This document shows, piece after piece, positions 38,064 through 49,471 of a DNA stretch of 64,000 nucleotides. The stretch is from Hypomesus transpacificus (Eukaryota > Chordata > Actinopteri > Osmeriformes > Osmeridae): the NCBI RefSeq assembly GCF_021917145.1, contig NC_061078.1:7825604-7889603 (forward strand), written 5' to 3'. Each line of letters opens with the position of its first letter. The first letter of the stretch is position 1. Both the position numbers and the translations under genes were made by a program. The notes below the pieces were generated by a model, which worked only from the letters and a program-made list of their open reading frames with translations, ran no database searches and was not told the origin of the DNA.

Positions 38064-39713
38064 TGAGTTTATATTAATGAGCTGTATGACCTAAGACTCA
38101 AACATGAGAAGACACCAAGGAATCCATGGACAGAGCCGCAAATCATCTTTTGTACAAAATGAGCGAAGACAATTTATTTTCAATAGTGCAGATAACTACT
38201 TCTTTGTATACTACCAATGGCACTATGTGTTGGCCAGCTAGTTGATAGTAATAATCCAATAGTTGCCTATAAACCTGACTCAGTATAGTCAAACTGTTAT
38301 ACAACATGCGAGCAGCCTTTCAGAAAATATGTTGAGGCAGATTGGCCTAACTGGTCTTGGAACTATGAATTAGGATTATGTTTGGTTGTATAATGACTTC
38401 TCTCCCCTCTAACTCCAGCACCAGTATGTCACCTCAGAGGCCATCCTCCACAACAAGGTTCTGCAGTGTACTTGACTGGGGAAGATTGGATATGGGCCTA
38501 ATATGTATAATCTGGAGAGGTTCTGGTTCTGTCTGAGTTCTTTGTTCTTGTGAGGACATTCTGGCACCCAGAGACCCTGCAGCTCTTTCCAGGCCTCCTC
38601 AGAGTTCGACACCTGGTCTCACTGTTCAGCTGACAGCTATGACTACTTGTGATTAACGATTGTTCTGAAACTAAAACCATATCATTTTCAAGTAAATTTC
38701 TTTTTGGAAATAGCTCATTTTTGTGAGTATTTTTCTTTCGTTGCAGCATGGAAACCAATAGTCTCTCTACTATGAGCGTGATGTGTGTGTTACTGTGGAG
38801 AACTATTTGGTGATTCAGTACATGTACAAACATGTATAAACTCAGGCTTATTTTAATTTGAAGATGAAAGAACTAAGGATCAAGATTTAAACGTGACCAA
38901 CTCGGGCACAGTAAGAAAGGACATCAGGACATTTACAGTAACAACTTGAATCCTGATTCCTGTAATGCACCTCTGTATCATGACCTGTAGAGGGCAGTGC
39001 GACGAAAGGTTTGGGAGCTGTGTTCTATTAAGGGCTCGGACCCTCCTGGTTTCCTGGGGGTTTAGATAGGACTGGCACAAGTCTCTTAGTGACAGGAGTC
39101 ACACACCCTGCCTGAGGGTTCCTTCTCTTACAGCCCACTCAGGACCGTCCTCTGTTTTTATTGACCAATGTTTGTTCTAACAGAACTCATATTTTGATAC
39201 ATGAAACTGAAACTCTTTGCTGTGCTTACAGTCAAGGTTTGACAGGTAAAATGTGTGTTTTTAAAGTTTTTTTTTTTTAATTAAGGGTGAAAAAAACATG
39301 TCAACGTCTTTATCAGATGTTGGTTATGATAATAATGTGTTTATTTGAGAGATGCATGGATGGAGCGAGGGTAGAGAGTCCTGATCCTAATCTCATCTGG
39401 ATTTAGTCTCTTCTCTCTGTAGAGTTACGTAAGGAGTTTATCCAGGGCTGTCAATCAAACATGCCCATCTTTTCTCTCCACCCTGTCTCTTCATTCCCAT
39501 TCCCCCTCCTCCATGTCTCTTCCCCTATGTCTGCTGTCTGCATCAGCCTCATGTCAGGCCATTGTCTACCCCATTTGCAGCCTAATTATGTAACATGAGT
39601 CAAACCAAGTGTGAAATTGTGTGCATCATATTCATATCTGCTGCTTCAGCTCCGCATGTTATGAGAGGATGATACTAGATTAAAGCCCAACACCATGATG
39701 ACGTCAGAGTGGA

Positions 39714-39748
<35 letters not shown>

Positions 39749-41186
39749 TATTGACAATCCCTTTCTCCAGTCCTCTTTGGTTATTGCATGACTATGGTAA
39801 GTGACTGCTGCACGTTCCCCCAGATGGGAAGTCTCTGTTAGGAAATAGGGCCAGCTACAGTACCTCTGTGTCAGCCTTATCCAGCTTACTGCGTTGATGG
39901 CTGTGGCACTATGAGGCCTGGAATCTGGGAGGCTTCCTCTGTTATCTATGGATAGAATGTGCATACTGCTTGTGGTCTTGCATGCAATCTAGCATGCAAA
40001 CCCATTTGTTATACATATGCTCTTTCTGTCTATAATGCCCCTCCACTCTGTGAATGCATTGTCTTTTGGTTAGTGGGAGAGGACAGTGTGGCTTTTAGAA
40101 CTGTGTTAACAGACAGGTGAACGAAGAATGTATGCTAAGCAGTATGGGAGGTATGTGTTTGTGAAAGAACAGACACAATTCCATGTCCTAATCCCTCTCA
40201 CTCTGTCTAGTTGCTGTTGTCTGCCCCCACAAACACACAGCCATACCAGGTAAATCCAGAGGCATTCAGATTATTCAGTGGTTAATGGTTGTTTTAAGCT
40301 GCAGATTAACACTGAGATACCGTTCCTTCTGTGGGACTGAATCAACCTCTACAGCTGTGGAGCGGGGTTTATCTGCTAATGCATAGAGCTAGCCATCTGG
40401 GGTACAGAGAGGTGGGAGTTGGACACACACACACAGAGAAACATTAATTCCAGGTCTAATGCATTCCTGTATCAGTTTCATGCATAGGCAAGGGTCTTGC
40501 CCCCAACAAGGCTGCTTCTTTCAGGTAGAAGTGAGGCTTTCTCAGGTGGGCTGAGTGCACTAATCCACTCTGGGCTCTAATCCATTTGTTAGCTTCTCCC
40601 ACAATATCCCGTAATATAACTCAGCCCAACCATATTTATTCCTGTAGGAACAGGGCAGAGTGACTGCCCTGATGCCTTTTTCAGAGAGTTATGTTTGGGT
40701 CTGTGTTAACAAGCTGTGTAAATGTTCATGAATGAATTTGTGAATGAAAAATGTCTCTGTTGTCTGCATTCTTTCAGGACCCTTCTCATAGATCAACCAG
40801 AATTCAGCACCATTTTCTGATGTGGTGTCCCATTCCCGAGACGACCAGACATGTTCGGAGGTTCTCTCTCCAACATCTAATCCATGCTGTTGTTCTACCT
40901 CGTCTCTGTGTTCTTAATACTAAAGGCCGGAAATGAGAATGCTTTAATCCAGTGTGCTGTGACGTGACTTTGGCCCCAGTCTCATGAGCTCTCTGTAGTC
41001 TGTCTTCCACCACTCTCCAACAAACACACATACACACATCCTGCTGTGCCCTCAGTGGTGAGCCTTTCCTCTCTGGGTTAATCCAGTGAGTGAGGCTGTT
41101 TGCTGTGCTGCTTTGGAGCTGGCAGGCCGATGATAGGACTCCTCCCGGGACACTGCCAGCACCACCCGCCCAGGGATTAGTCAACT
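38064..41186. other. intergenic between thap11 and nrn1l
   Basis: About 3.1 kb with no coding exon that I can support. The first part is thap11 3' UTR. It contains a GT/AT microsatellite at about 39713-39749. In human, NUTF2 and EDC4 lie between THAP11 and NRN1L, but I see no trace of them here. Confidence 0.5.
39713..39749 (+). repeat. (GT)n(AT)n microsatellite
   Basis: A run of GT dinucleotides passes directly into a run of AT dinucleotides. It is a simple repeat with no gene association. Confidence 0.85.
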
Positions 41187-41510
41187 GTGGAGGACATCAG
41201 TGTGCGCTGCTCTGTGGAGGACATCAGTGTGCGCTGCTCTGTGGAGGACATCAGTGTGCGCTGCTCTGTGGAGGACATCATTGTGCGCTGCTCTGTGGAG
41301 GACATCAGTGTGCGCTGCTCTGTGGAGGACATCAGTGTCTGCTGCTCTGTGGAGGACATCAGTGTGCGCTGCTCTGTGGAAGACATCAGTGTGTGCTGCT
41401 CTGTGGAGGACATCAGTGTGCGCTGCTCTGTGGAGGACATCAGTGTGCGCTGCTCTCTGGAGGACATCAGTGTGTGCGGCTCTGTGGAGGACATTAGTGT
41501 GTGCGGCTCT
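41187..41510 (+). repeat. 27-bp VNTR, 12 copies, directly upstream of and in frame with nrn1l
   Basis: Twelve copies of a 27-base unit (GTGGAGGACATCAGTGTGCG then CTGCTCT) with a few substitutions. The unit is nine codons without a stop in several frames. In the frame of the nrn1l ATG (41550) it begins with an ATG at 41187 and reads VEDISVRCS repeats. No stop separates it from nrn1l. It may be 5' UTR DNA or an N-terminal extension. Confidence 0.92.
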
Positions 41511-41549
41511 GTGTGGGGCTGTGTCTGGAGTCCCGTGGTCTGGTTGAGT

Positions 41550-43118
41550 ATGAGGAGGCATCCCAGCTCCGTGACCCTGCTGCTTGTTACACTGTGTCTA
41601 TGTAAGAACTTTTTACTTCCTTTGCACAGGTTATGAACGGTTCAAATTGCTTGTGATGGTTGTGACAAATGATTGGTTGGAAGCAGAGTGTGTGTGAGTG
41701 CAGCTCAGGAAATTTGTAGCTCAGGGAATTTCTAGTCCATGTTTCTTGACTTTAAGATATAGTTAGTTTATGCTCTTTATTTCATACTGTCTCTATGTTA
41801 TGTCTGGAGAATTAATGCAGGTGCTCAACAACAAAATCAGACTGGGAACTGTAGAATAATATTTATTTTTAAATGTATTCTGAAATGAAAGAGAGTTGCT
41901 TAACAAGTTGCACTTATCCTAATGAGATACTGTGAGAGGCTCTTATCTTCTGAACGGCTGTGTTTGTGTGTGTGTCCCATCGCTCAGGGAGTTGATGGAC
42001 ATCTGGAGCATGTCCCCACTGGGGTTTGTGGTGAGGGGCCCCTTCTGGCTCTCATTAGAGGGAGCAATCACAGTATTTCATTTTCTGAATATCAGACATA
42101 CATAACCCTTGTGTGCTGAGTAGCTAAGCTGCAACTGCCCCCCCTGGTGTAAAACTACGCAGGTACATGTTTGTGTTCTGAGCACCCACCTACCAGAAGG
42201 CAGGGCCACATTTGACAGTGACAGATAGGAGCATGACACAACTGTGTTGCAAAATGGAGCTTTGTGTTCTCATCCCAGACTAAACCCTGACCCGCTACGA
42301 CAGGATTGTTTTGATATAATCTTTATACTCTATAATAGTGTGCATGCTGATCAGCGTGTGTGCGTACATTTGGATGTTTGCCAATACAGTTGTGCATGTG
42401 TGTTGTACAGATTTGACTGTGACTGATAATCCCAAACACACTAACATCTTATCTGAGAAACATGAATATACAATGACTTCTATCTATTGATGGCTTCCCT
42501 GCAGGTCTGACCCAGCAGGGCTCAGCTGCAGCCATCCCCAAATCATGTGCGTCCATCTACAAGAGCTTTGCCCAGTGTCTGGTCTCCCTGGGAGACAGCC
42601 TCGGGGGCTCACAGGACGACCAGAACACGCAGGACATTGACACAGTGTGCAGGTGAGCCCGCCCTGCTCCCTTCCCTTTGACACTCTTTTGTAGGTGATC
42701 TTGTTTGTCCTGTTACTGTTAAGAGTTTCCCCACATCTCTTCAAATTGTGCTCCAGGACCCTTTGTCTCATGTGGTAATCTCTGTCTCACTTTGTCATCT
42801 GATTCTTTTCTCCTCAGGTCGTGGGATGCGTTCCATGTGTGTGCAAACACAGCGCTGGCTGGTTGCCCCGGAGATGCGGCAGGTGTGTGGGAATCTCTCA
42901 GACAGGAGTCCAGGAAGACACAGTTTTCTGGAAACCTCTATGACCTGTGTGCGAGCCTCACAACAGTCGCCCCCAGCACCATTCCGGCCCAGAGCCCGCC
43001 CACGTCAGACCAGACCAATCAGGAAACTCTGAAAGGACACACACAATGCCATAGACCTGCTGTCACTGTGTTTCTACTCCCAGCATGTACATCTCTGATT
43101 CTCCTGCTCTGGACCTAG
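41550..43118 (+). CDS. nrn1l: Neuritin 1-like protein, GPI-anchored neurite-outgrowth family
   Basis: Neuritin-family proteins are small GPI-anchored or secreted proteins that promote neurite growth and survival. Exons 41550-41601, 42505-42652 and 42818-43118 join in phase to give 166 residues (human NRN1L about 165). Residues 1-25 are a signal peptide with the hydrophobic core VTLLLVTLCLCLT. The mature part has the family Cys pattern: CASIYKSFAQCLVSLGDSL, a Cys at the second splice junction, AFHVCANTALAGCP, and NLYDLC. A Ser/Thr/Pro-rich spacer follows, and the C-terminal hydrophobic tail (FLLPACTSLILLLWT) is a typical GPI signal. The start at 41550 gives a normal signal peptide, but an in-frame upstream ATG through the VNTR exists. 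Confidence 0.93.
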
Positions 43119-43705
43119 CCCTCTGTGCTCAGGGAGCCCACTCGTCTGACACAAACACACACACACACAAACACACATCCCTCCCACACACAAACTCTTT
43201 TACAGGGATTAATTTTAAAAAGAACGAGATTTGAGAAGTAATGCCTTTATTTTCATTTCTAGGAAGAGTGCCACCCGCTGTTGACATGAAAAACCATACA
43301 GATGCAGACCAGTCTCTCAGGTTCTCAGTGAGTCTATCAATATAACCTCACATGCTGGTTTAATCATGACTTCAATAATGACTTACAGGACTGAGCATTT
43401 TTAGATGGTGGACTTGGGGCCTGTTTTCTTGTCTATTGAGGCCAGTTAAATGACAGGTGTCTCCTTCTTCTTCATCCTTCCAGCCATTTCAATATCCTAA
43501 CTGTCGGTGGTAAGAAACTATGCACAAAGTATGTTCCTGGTACGTAGCCCTAATCGCAACCCTAACTCTAGCTGTGCGCTCCTGGTAGGTATAGCCTTAA
43601 ACCTGTTAGATAGCTCTGCTGCTTGCTGCATCATCAAAGTGATGTCTTTGTGAAGCGGGTATCTGTGATGAAACTTCTGTCCTGAGAAGCTTCTCTTCCA
43701 CTTCA
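43119..43705 (+). other. nrn1l 3' UTR and flank
   Basis: Non-coding sequence after the nrn1l stop. A CA-rich stretch lies at about 43155-43190. No other gene is visible. The 3' UTR could extend through the following repeat to AATAAA at 44312-44317. Confidence 0.45.
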
Positions 43706-44055
43706 TCCTGCTCCTTAGTAGGGAATAATCACCCACCTCCCTCTCCTGCTCCTTAGTAGGGAGTAATCACCCACCTCCCTCTCCTGCTCCTTAGTAGGGA
43801 GTAATCACCCACCTCCCTCTCCTGCTCCTTAGTAGGGAGTAATCACCCACCTCCCTCTCCTGCTCCTTAGTAGGGAGTAATCACCCACCTCCCTCTCCTG
43901 CTCCTTAGTAGGGAGTAATCACCCACCTCCCTCTCCTGCTCCTTAGTACGGAGTAATCACCCACCTCCCTCTCCTGCTCCTTAGTAGGGAGTAATCACCC
44001 ACCTCCCTCTCCTGCTCCTTAGTAGGGAGTAATCACCCACCTCCCTCTCCTGCTC
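43706..44055 (+). repeat. 38-bp minisatellite, nine copies
   Basis: Nine nearly identical units starting CTGCTCCTTAGTAGGGAGTA then ATCACCCACCTCCCTCTC. Only two single-base differences were noticed (an A in the first copy and a C in the seventh). The near identity implies recent expansion or homogenisation. There are no unique spacers, so it is not a CRISPR-like array. Confidence 0.93.
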
Positions 44056-45380
44056 CTCCACCAGCTGAAGAAGCTCTCTCCCAGCTTACTCCTGCTGCTG
44101 AAGGAGTTCTCTCCTTCTGCTCTTCAGGCTAAATTATTTTTAGTCTAAACTCTGTGGGTTGTCGGGGTAGATCTGGACTAGCTTCACTGTCATGGTAAGA
44201 GTACTGATGAGGGAATCGGCAAGAGTAGGGCAAAATCAATTCATGTCTAATATACAGTATACTGTACGTAATATACTCATAATTGTCATTGTGAGTAATA
44301 TGTCATTTACTAATAAAACACATGTCTGGTTATGCTCTATTCCTGTTTAATGTGTCTGTTTTATTTGTTTTTCTGTGTGTTTATGTATAAGCCGTTTTAT
44401 AACTGTACGGTCCATGAACAGATCAATCTCATCCATCTTTGTTCATGATGCTCTGGGTTATCCCAGCCCACACCCTGTCCCACAAAGTACCAGGCAATCC
44501 ACAATCCCTGAATATCCCACAAATAAGAAGAGGGGAAATAAAAAATGACAACATTGTCTTTGACTAAATCAGACATAAGAGCATAGCTGTCAATTTGGCA
44601 TGAGCATGCGGATGTGTGTAATTCTCTACAAGGGGACATAAAGACAGACAGATGGATCATTCAAGGATTGTTTATCTGTTGTTTGGTTCCTTATTACTGT
44701 CTAATGACAGAGTGAGTCTGTGTTCTGCATCTGGTCCAGTCTCTGGTCAGAAGGCCATATGACACTGTACCTGACCCCTGACCTGTGGTAATTCAATGCT
44801 ACTAAATGTTACTATTTCAAATTTTTGTTTAATGTTGTTTAAATGAATAATTACATCAAACCACTTTGACAAAGTCATCATACATCACATTATCCATCAA
44901 AATGATCGTATCTACAGTATTTGCATAGGGCTGAGTCAATTCAACATTTCAGGAGTAGAACCATCTAGCGGTAGCAATAGGACAGGACATAAATACATGT
45001 GTGTCCTATAAACCATAAATATTAAAACTTATTGACTAAAAAGTCATTTGAATATTTAAGAAAGTTTATTGGTAGATAACTCAATACAGTACAACATTTT
45101 TTGAACAACATTTTAGGATTTGATTCAACAAATTATCGAAGTGATGCTGATGCCTCAGTATAACTATTCATTGGTTAGGCAGATAATAGGAAACTTCATG
45201 AAGAAACAATAAAGCAATCATAAAATCATCTATTCACAAGCTCCCTTGATGTTTGAGATTCCACAGTATCTGTTAAACTTGAGGCCTGATCCTGCAAATA
45301 ACGTCACAAGCCAAGTTGAAATGTTAACAATTCTAGGGGGAGGTACAAGGCTTGGCTGGTGCAAATTGTTGGATTAGAGG
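44056..45380. other. intergenic between convergent nrn1l and dnaaf1
   Basis: No supported exon. AATAAA at 44312-44317 could end nrn1l transcripts. On the minus strand AATAAA (plus-strand TTTATT at 45065-45070) about 310 bases past the dnaaf1 stop could end dnaaf1 transcripts. Confidence 0.45.
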
Positions 45381-48300
45381 TCAATCTAGTTGTTCTATGA
45401 GACAATGGGGTCTGCAGCTGGCCTCGTGATTCAGTTGGGATTCTACCTGTGGTTGCTCTGTGGCATTCCCCGCATCTGGATCTAATGCTACCATGGGATT
45501 GGTGGAGGGTGTGATTGGTGCATTGTCACAGACCCTGAAGAACAGTTGGTGGGGGTCTGGCTCTGAGGTGGGTGTTGCCGGCAGACACCTTTTTGGATCT
45601 TCATCATTCCCTGACAGGATCTCTATCTTTGGTCGGGACTCCCACTGCAAACATGGAGGGTCAGATCAGAAACAGCTACACCTCAGAAACCAGCTCTTTG
45701 TTTAGTGAAACTACATGTATGTATACAGTATGTGTTTGTATGTGTGCACAGTGAAAGCCACACGGCTACGACTTGTTCACTAATCAGCACCCCCCTCTGG
45801 AGCCGCCAGACCTCAGGGGGAGAGAGAGCGAGGGTGAGAACTGGTTTTTGTACTTTAGTCTGATTACTGAAAATGTGTGATTTTGTGACTCATGTACCGG
45901 CATGTGCGACCAGCCCAGGTGGATCAAAGCTCCCTGAGGGAAAGGACCACTTCTGTTTCTCACTTTGAAAACATTTCCTTTGTTAATTAAAATGCACTGG
46001 AGTGCAATTCACAGTTTTCTGTGTCAAACCTCCTGAATTGTATGTGTCTCAGCGGTCTGACTCTGGCTGTCACAGTGTGTGTGTGAATATGTCATGTCTG
46101 TCTGTGTGTGTGTCTGTGTGTGTGTGTCTGTGTCTGTGTGTGTGTATTTAGGTGGGAGTAAGATGACATACCTGGGAGAAGAAAGCACAGGTGGGTTCTG
46201 GATCTTCTACATCCTCCAGATCTGGAAGGTCCTAAGAGGAGCAGGAAGGGACAACAGCACCTCAGCATGGCCTTACACACTGACAGCAACTACACCAATA
46301 CAATCATCCAATTCTAATGACACCTGTTTATATCTGTATATTAATATGTACTCCTAAATCCAATGGAAGTAGACTTGTACTGCTTGGTATGCAACTCACA
46401 TCAATCCTTAATGGGGGACGGGTGTCAAGCTGGATGGTCTCTAGGAGCTCTGCCTCCTCCAGTTCTGTCACCATGGGGCCAGGGCCATGAGAGAGAGGTT
46501 CTGTCACCATGGGGCCAGGGCCGTGAGAGAGAGGTTCTGTCACCATGGGGCCAGGGCCGTGAGAGAGAGGTTCTGTCACTATGGGGCCAGGGCCGTGAGA
46601 GAGAGGTTCTGTCACCATGGGGCCAGAGTTGGGCTTGGCAGTGTCCTGAGAGGGAGCTCTCCTGCCCAGGAATGGTTGTCTACATTCTGACTGCTCTGGC
46701 ATCACCTCTTCTGTCTCAACCTTGTCTCTGTCTGCTGGACTTGTCACAGAAAGATCTAACTGTTCTTTTTCTAACAGGTCATTTCTCTGCTCCTCTCTCA
46801 CTAACTGGTCTTCCTTCTGTTCCTCTCTCACTAACTGGTCTTTCTTCTGCTCCTCTCTCTCTGAAAGTTCTCTCTGTGTCTGTAAAAACTCCTCATGGGC
46901 TTCCAGACTGTCCTGGACAAAAGCCTGGATCTTCTCCCTCTGGCCCAGACCCTGGCTCTCCTCACTGGTGCCCTGGCTCTCCTCACTGGGGCCCTGGCTC
47001 TCCTCACTGGTGCCCTGGCTCTCCTCACTGGGGCCCTGGCTCTCCTCACTGGTGCCCTGGCTCTCCTCACTGGGGCCCTGGCTCTCCTCACTGGGGCCTT
47101 GGCTCTCCTCACTGGTGCCCTTGGTGTCCTCATTGGGGCCCTGGTTTTCCTCTGGGTCTGTGACTGAGTCTTCACAATTGTCTGGAATAAACAAGCAAAC
47201 ACTTATCAAGCTAAGTGTACATTATATGTGTGTCTGTTTGTGTGTGTAGAAAAGGCCCCAAAGTTCCACTACAGTGTGTGGTGCATGTGAAAAAGTGTGT
47301 CTGCCTACCTCTCTCTTGTAGCTCTCGAAGACGACGCCTCTCCAGTGCTTTTTCTCTAATGGTTGCCATGGCGTCCAGACTGTCCTGGATCCTCCTCCTG
47401 TCACGTGTCTCCCAGGATTCCCTCTCCCTGCGCTCTGCCTCTAGCCCCCCTGCAGCCCATGCCTCTGCACACGCCCTGTACACAGCAGCCAATACTTAAG
47501 CCCTAAGACCACCCTCTCACCGTGCTGAGCAACACCAAAGATCCAGGCTCAGCTCACCTGTCCTTAGGGAACACGGGCCTGTCATCCAGGTAGGTGAGTT
47601 GTTTGAGACGCACAATCACAGTCTTCCTGTAGTTCAAGACCTTCCTGACCACTTCATTTCCCATCAGGCTTAGAACACGCTAAAACATCAAGGAAAAACA
47701 AACAAACCAGCTTTTTAACACCAGTAAAGGCATGGTAGAGTGATCACACCAATATCTTAACACTATAAAAGGCAAAGCCAGGAAGTGATGTCAGACCAGT
47801 TGGGGCATGGCCTCCAGTACGCTGACTATGTCAGGGTCCTTCAGCTGGTTGTGTGACAGATCCAGCACACTGATGGAAGGGCAACTCTTCAGGTGCTCCA
47901 GATCTGCTGACGTCTCCAGCTTATTATGGGATATCTGCAAGGTGTTCAGCTCAGGGAGGCAAGCTGGGGAAACACACACTCCTTAGATGATGTACACACA
48001 CAAAACACAGTGAAGGCTGACCAACTTACATATGTTCTCCACGGTGTGTATGTAGTTGTTGCAAACATTGAGGCTGCTGAGCTTGCTGAGCATTTCGAGG
48101 TTCTCCAGCTTGTGGATGAGGTTTTGGTGCAGGTACAGACAGCGCAGGTCAGTTTGGGCTTCCAGGTTCTGGATGCGCTGCAGTCCATTACACTCCAGCC
48201 ACAGACACTTCAGCCCAGTGTATTCTTCCAGATTCTCTATGACAGAGAAGCCTTTGGGAACAGGAGGGGATTTACACTGCTACCCATGCACTAACATACA

Positions 48301-48901
48301 TTGTCATACTGCTACCATCTCAGATAAGGACGTTTTAAGTGATATTGGTGTAATAATTTGGCTACACTACCTTTGTAGTGTAGGTACAATGTGTCATTCA
48401 GACGTGGGGTGACATAGAGTTTATTCAGCTTGCAGTGATCCCTCAGAAATTTCTTTGTGATCCTGTGTTAAGACAAGCTCATTCATTAATATTTGGTCAA
48501 TAGGGCTGGCAATGTGTTTAAAATGTTTGGCATTCCACGGGCTTCACCTTGGCCCCAAATCCTTCTCATTTTTGTCTTGCTGAGAAAGGACTTGCTTCCG
48601 TTGATCTCCATGCTTGGTTTTTACTTCAGAGTGCAGGTCTTCTGTGGAGGCAAACATATACGCAGCTAGCTTGCGGAACACTGCTACGTCAAAGCGGAAC
48701 AATGGGTATACTGTATATTACATAAATGTAATGTTTTTCATGTCACCCATTTCGGTCGCCTAATTTGAACTAACCGTGTTGAACGGAAGTTGACTCCGTC
48801 TCCAGAAGCACTGCATCACCGGCTTGCAGCAAATTTGCTATCGCCTCCTTGTCTCGCTTCTCAACGTTTTCCTCGCCGGAATCTTTTAGTTCGGGATGCA
48901 T
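45381..48901 (-). CDS. dnaaf1: DNAAF1 (LRRC50), dynein axonemal assembly factor 1
   Basis: DNAAF1 is a cytoplasmic leucine-rich-repeat protein needed to preassemble outer and inner dynein arms. Loss causes primary ciliary dyskinesia. Exons on the minus strand are 48775-48901, 48548-48641, 48371-48462, 48030-48251, 47797-47963, 47558-47679, 47309-47475, 46400-47181, 46172-46231 and 45381-45644. They sum to 2097 nt, or 698 residues (human 725). It opens with MHPE as in human. [18 protein letters not shown] starts the repeat domain (about 85-260) with LRRs such as [12 protein letters not shown] and [16 protein letters not shown]. The cap is [21 protein letters not shown] helical region and a low-complexity acidic region with two minisatellites follow, then [15 protein letters not shown]. 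It shares a promoter with the small gene at 49472. Confidence 0.96.
46458..46625 (-). repeat. 36-bp coding repeat in dnaaf1 ([12 protein letters not shown], four copies plus a partial)
   Basis: Four 12-residue units (one begins with Ile) and a partial fifth lie in the large dnaaf1 exon. The human protein also has a degenerate tandem repeat in this region but with an unrelated unit. Confidence 0.9.
46950..47120 (-). repeat. 21-bp coding repeat in dnaaf1 ([14 protein letters not shown], eight copies)
   Basis: Eight seven-residue units, with Pro and Thr alternating in most, so a 42-base higher-order period is visible on the DNA level. Confidence 0.9.
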
Positions 48902-49471
48902 TGTGGAATTTAAAAACAAACACCTTTATAAATCTTTAAACAACTTGCTACTTGGATGGTTTTAACTAATATTTTAAACAATAATTAGCTGTAAAGCTTG
49001 TTGGTATGTTTTTCAGTAAGTTTATCACTCTCCAAATCCTCTTAGCACTGCACTGTAACGCGCCTCCATGTTTCCATGGCAACAGGGAAACATCAGACAA
49101 GGACCGTCCTCGATTATTTTGATTGGATTAAAAACGTTGACGTTCCACATCTATTACTAAATTCTGAGTCAGTGTACTAATTTAATAGCCTATAGACTTC
49201 AAACCTGTGAGTAACGAGAACAATTCGTAAATAAAATGTAAAACTGTCAGGCAGCGATAAACGGGTATTTGTCTGCGCCACTCAATTATTAGAATATCAA
49301 TTTAGAACAACTTTATCATAAACTTCATACACAGGACTCCTTATGACATAATTAAAACGGCGAACAATGACGTAATAGCGTTATTGTTGGTGTAATTCAA
49401 TCATTTGTAAGGTGCCATCGCTTTCCACCTAAAGTTTAAGGCGGAATATTTGAATAATATTCCGTGGTGAC
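48902..49471. promoter_or_regulatory. bidirectional promoter of dnaaf1 and the CFAP90-like gene
   Basis: The two start codons are 570 bases apart and divergent. The segment has an RFX X-box at 49070-49083 and an inverted CCAAT (GATTGG) near 49121. No exon is needed here apart from the 5' UTRs. Confidence 0.65.
49070..49083 (+). promoter_or_regulatory. RFX X-box
   Basis: GTTTCCATGGCAAC is a near-perfect palindromic X-box (consensus GTTNCCATGGNAAC, with half sites GTTTCC and GGCAAC and a two-base spacer). RFX factors use this element to drive ciliary genes. It is 169 bases upstream of the dnaaf1 ATG and about 390 bases from the ATG of the divergent gene. Confidence 0.82.

Noticed and set aside
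41177-41561. Minus-strand repeat frames over the 27-bp VNTR
   Set aside because: A stop-free 27-base unit opens several frames on both strands. Only the plus frame connects to a gene.
43706-44055. CRISPR-like direct repeats
   Set aside because: The repeats are head to tail with no unique spacers in a vertebrate genome. It is an ordinary minisatellite.
46363-47249. Repeat-rich plus-strand frames (Trp/Ser/Pro units)
   Set aside because: Antisense of the dnaaf1 minisatellite exon.
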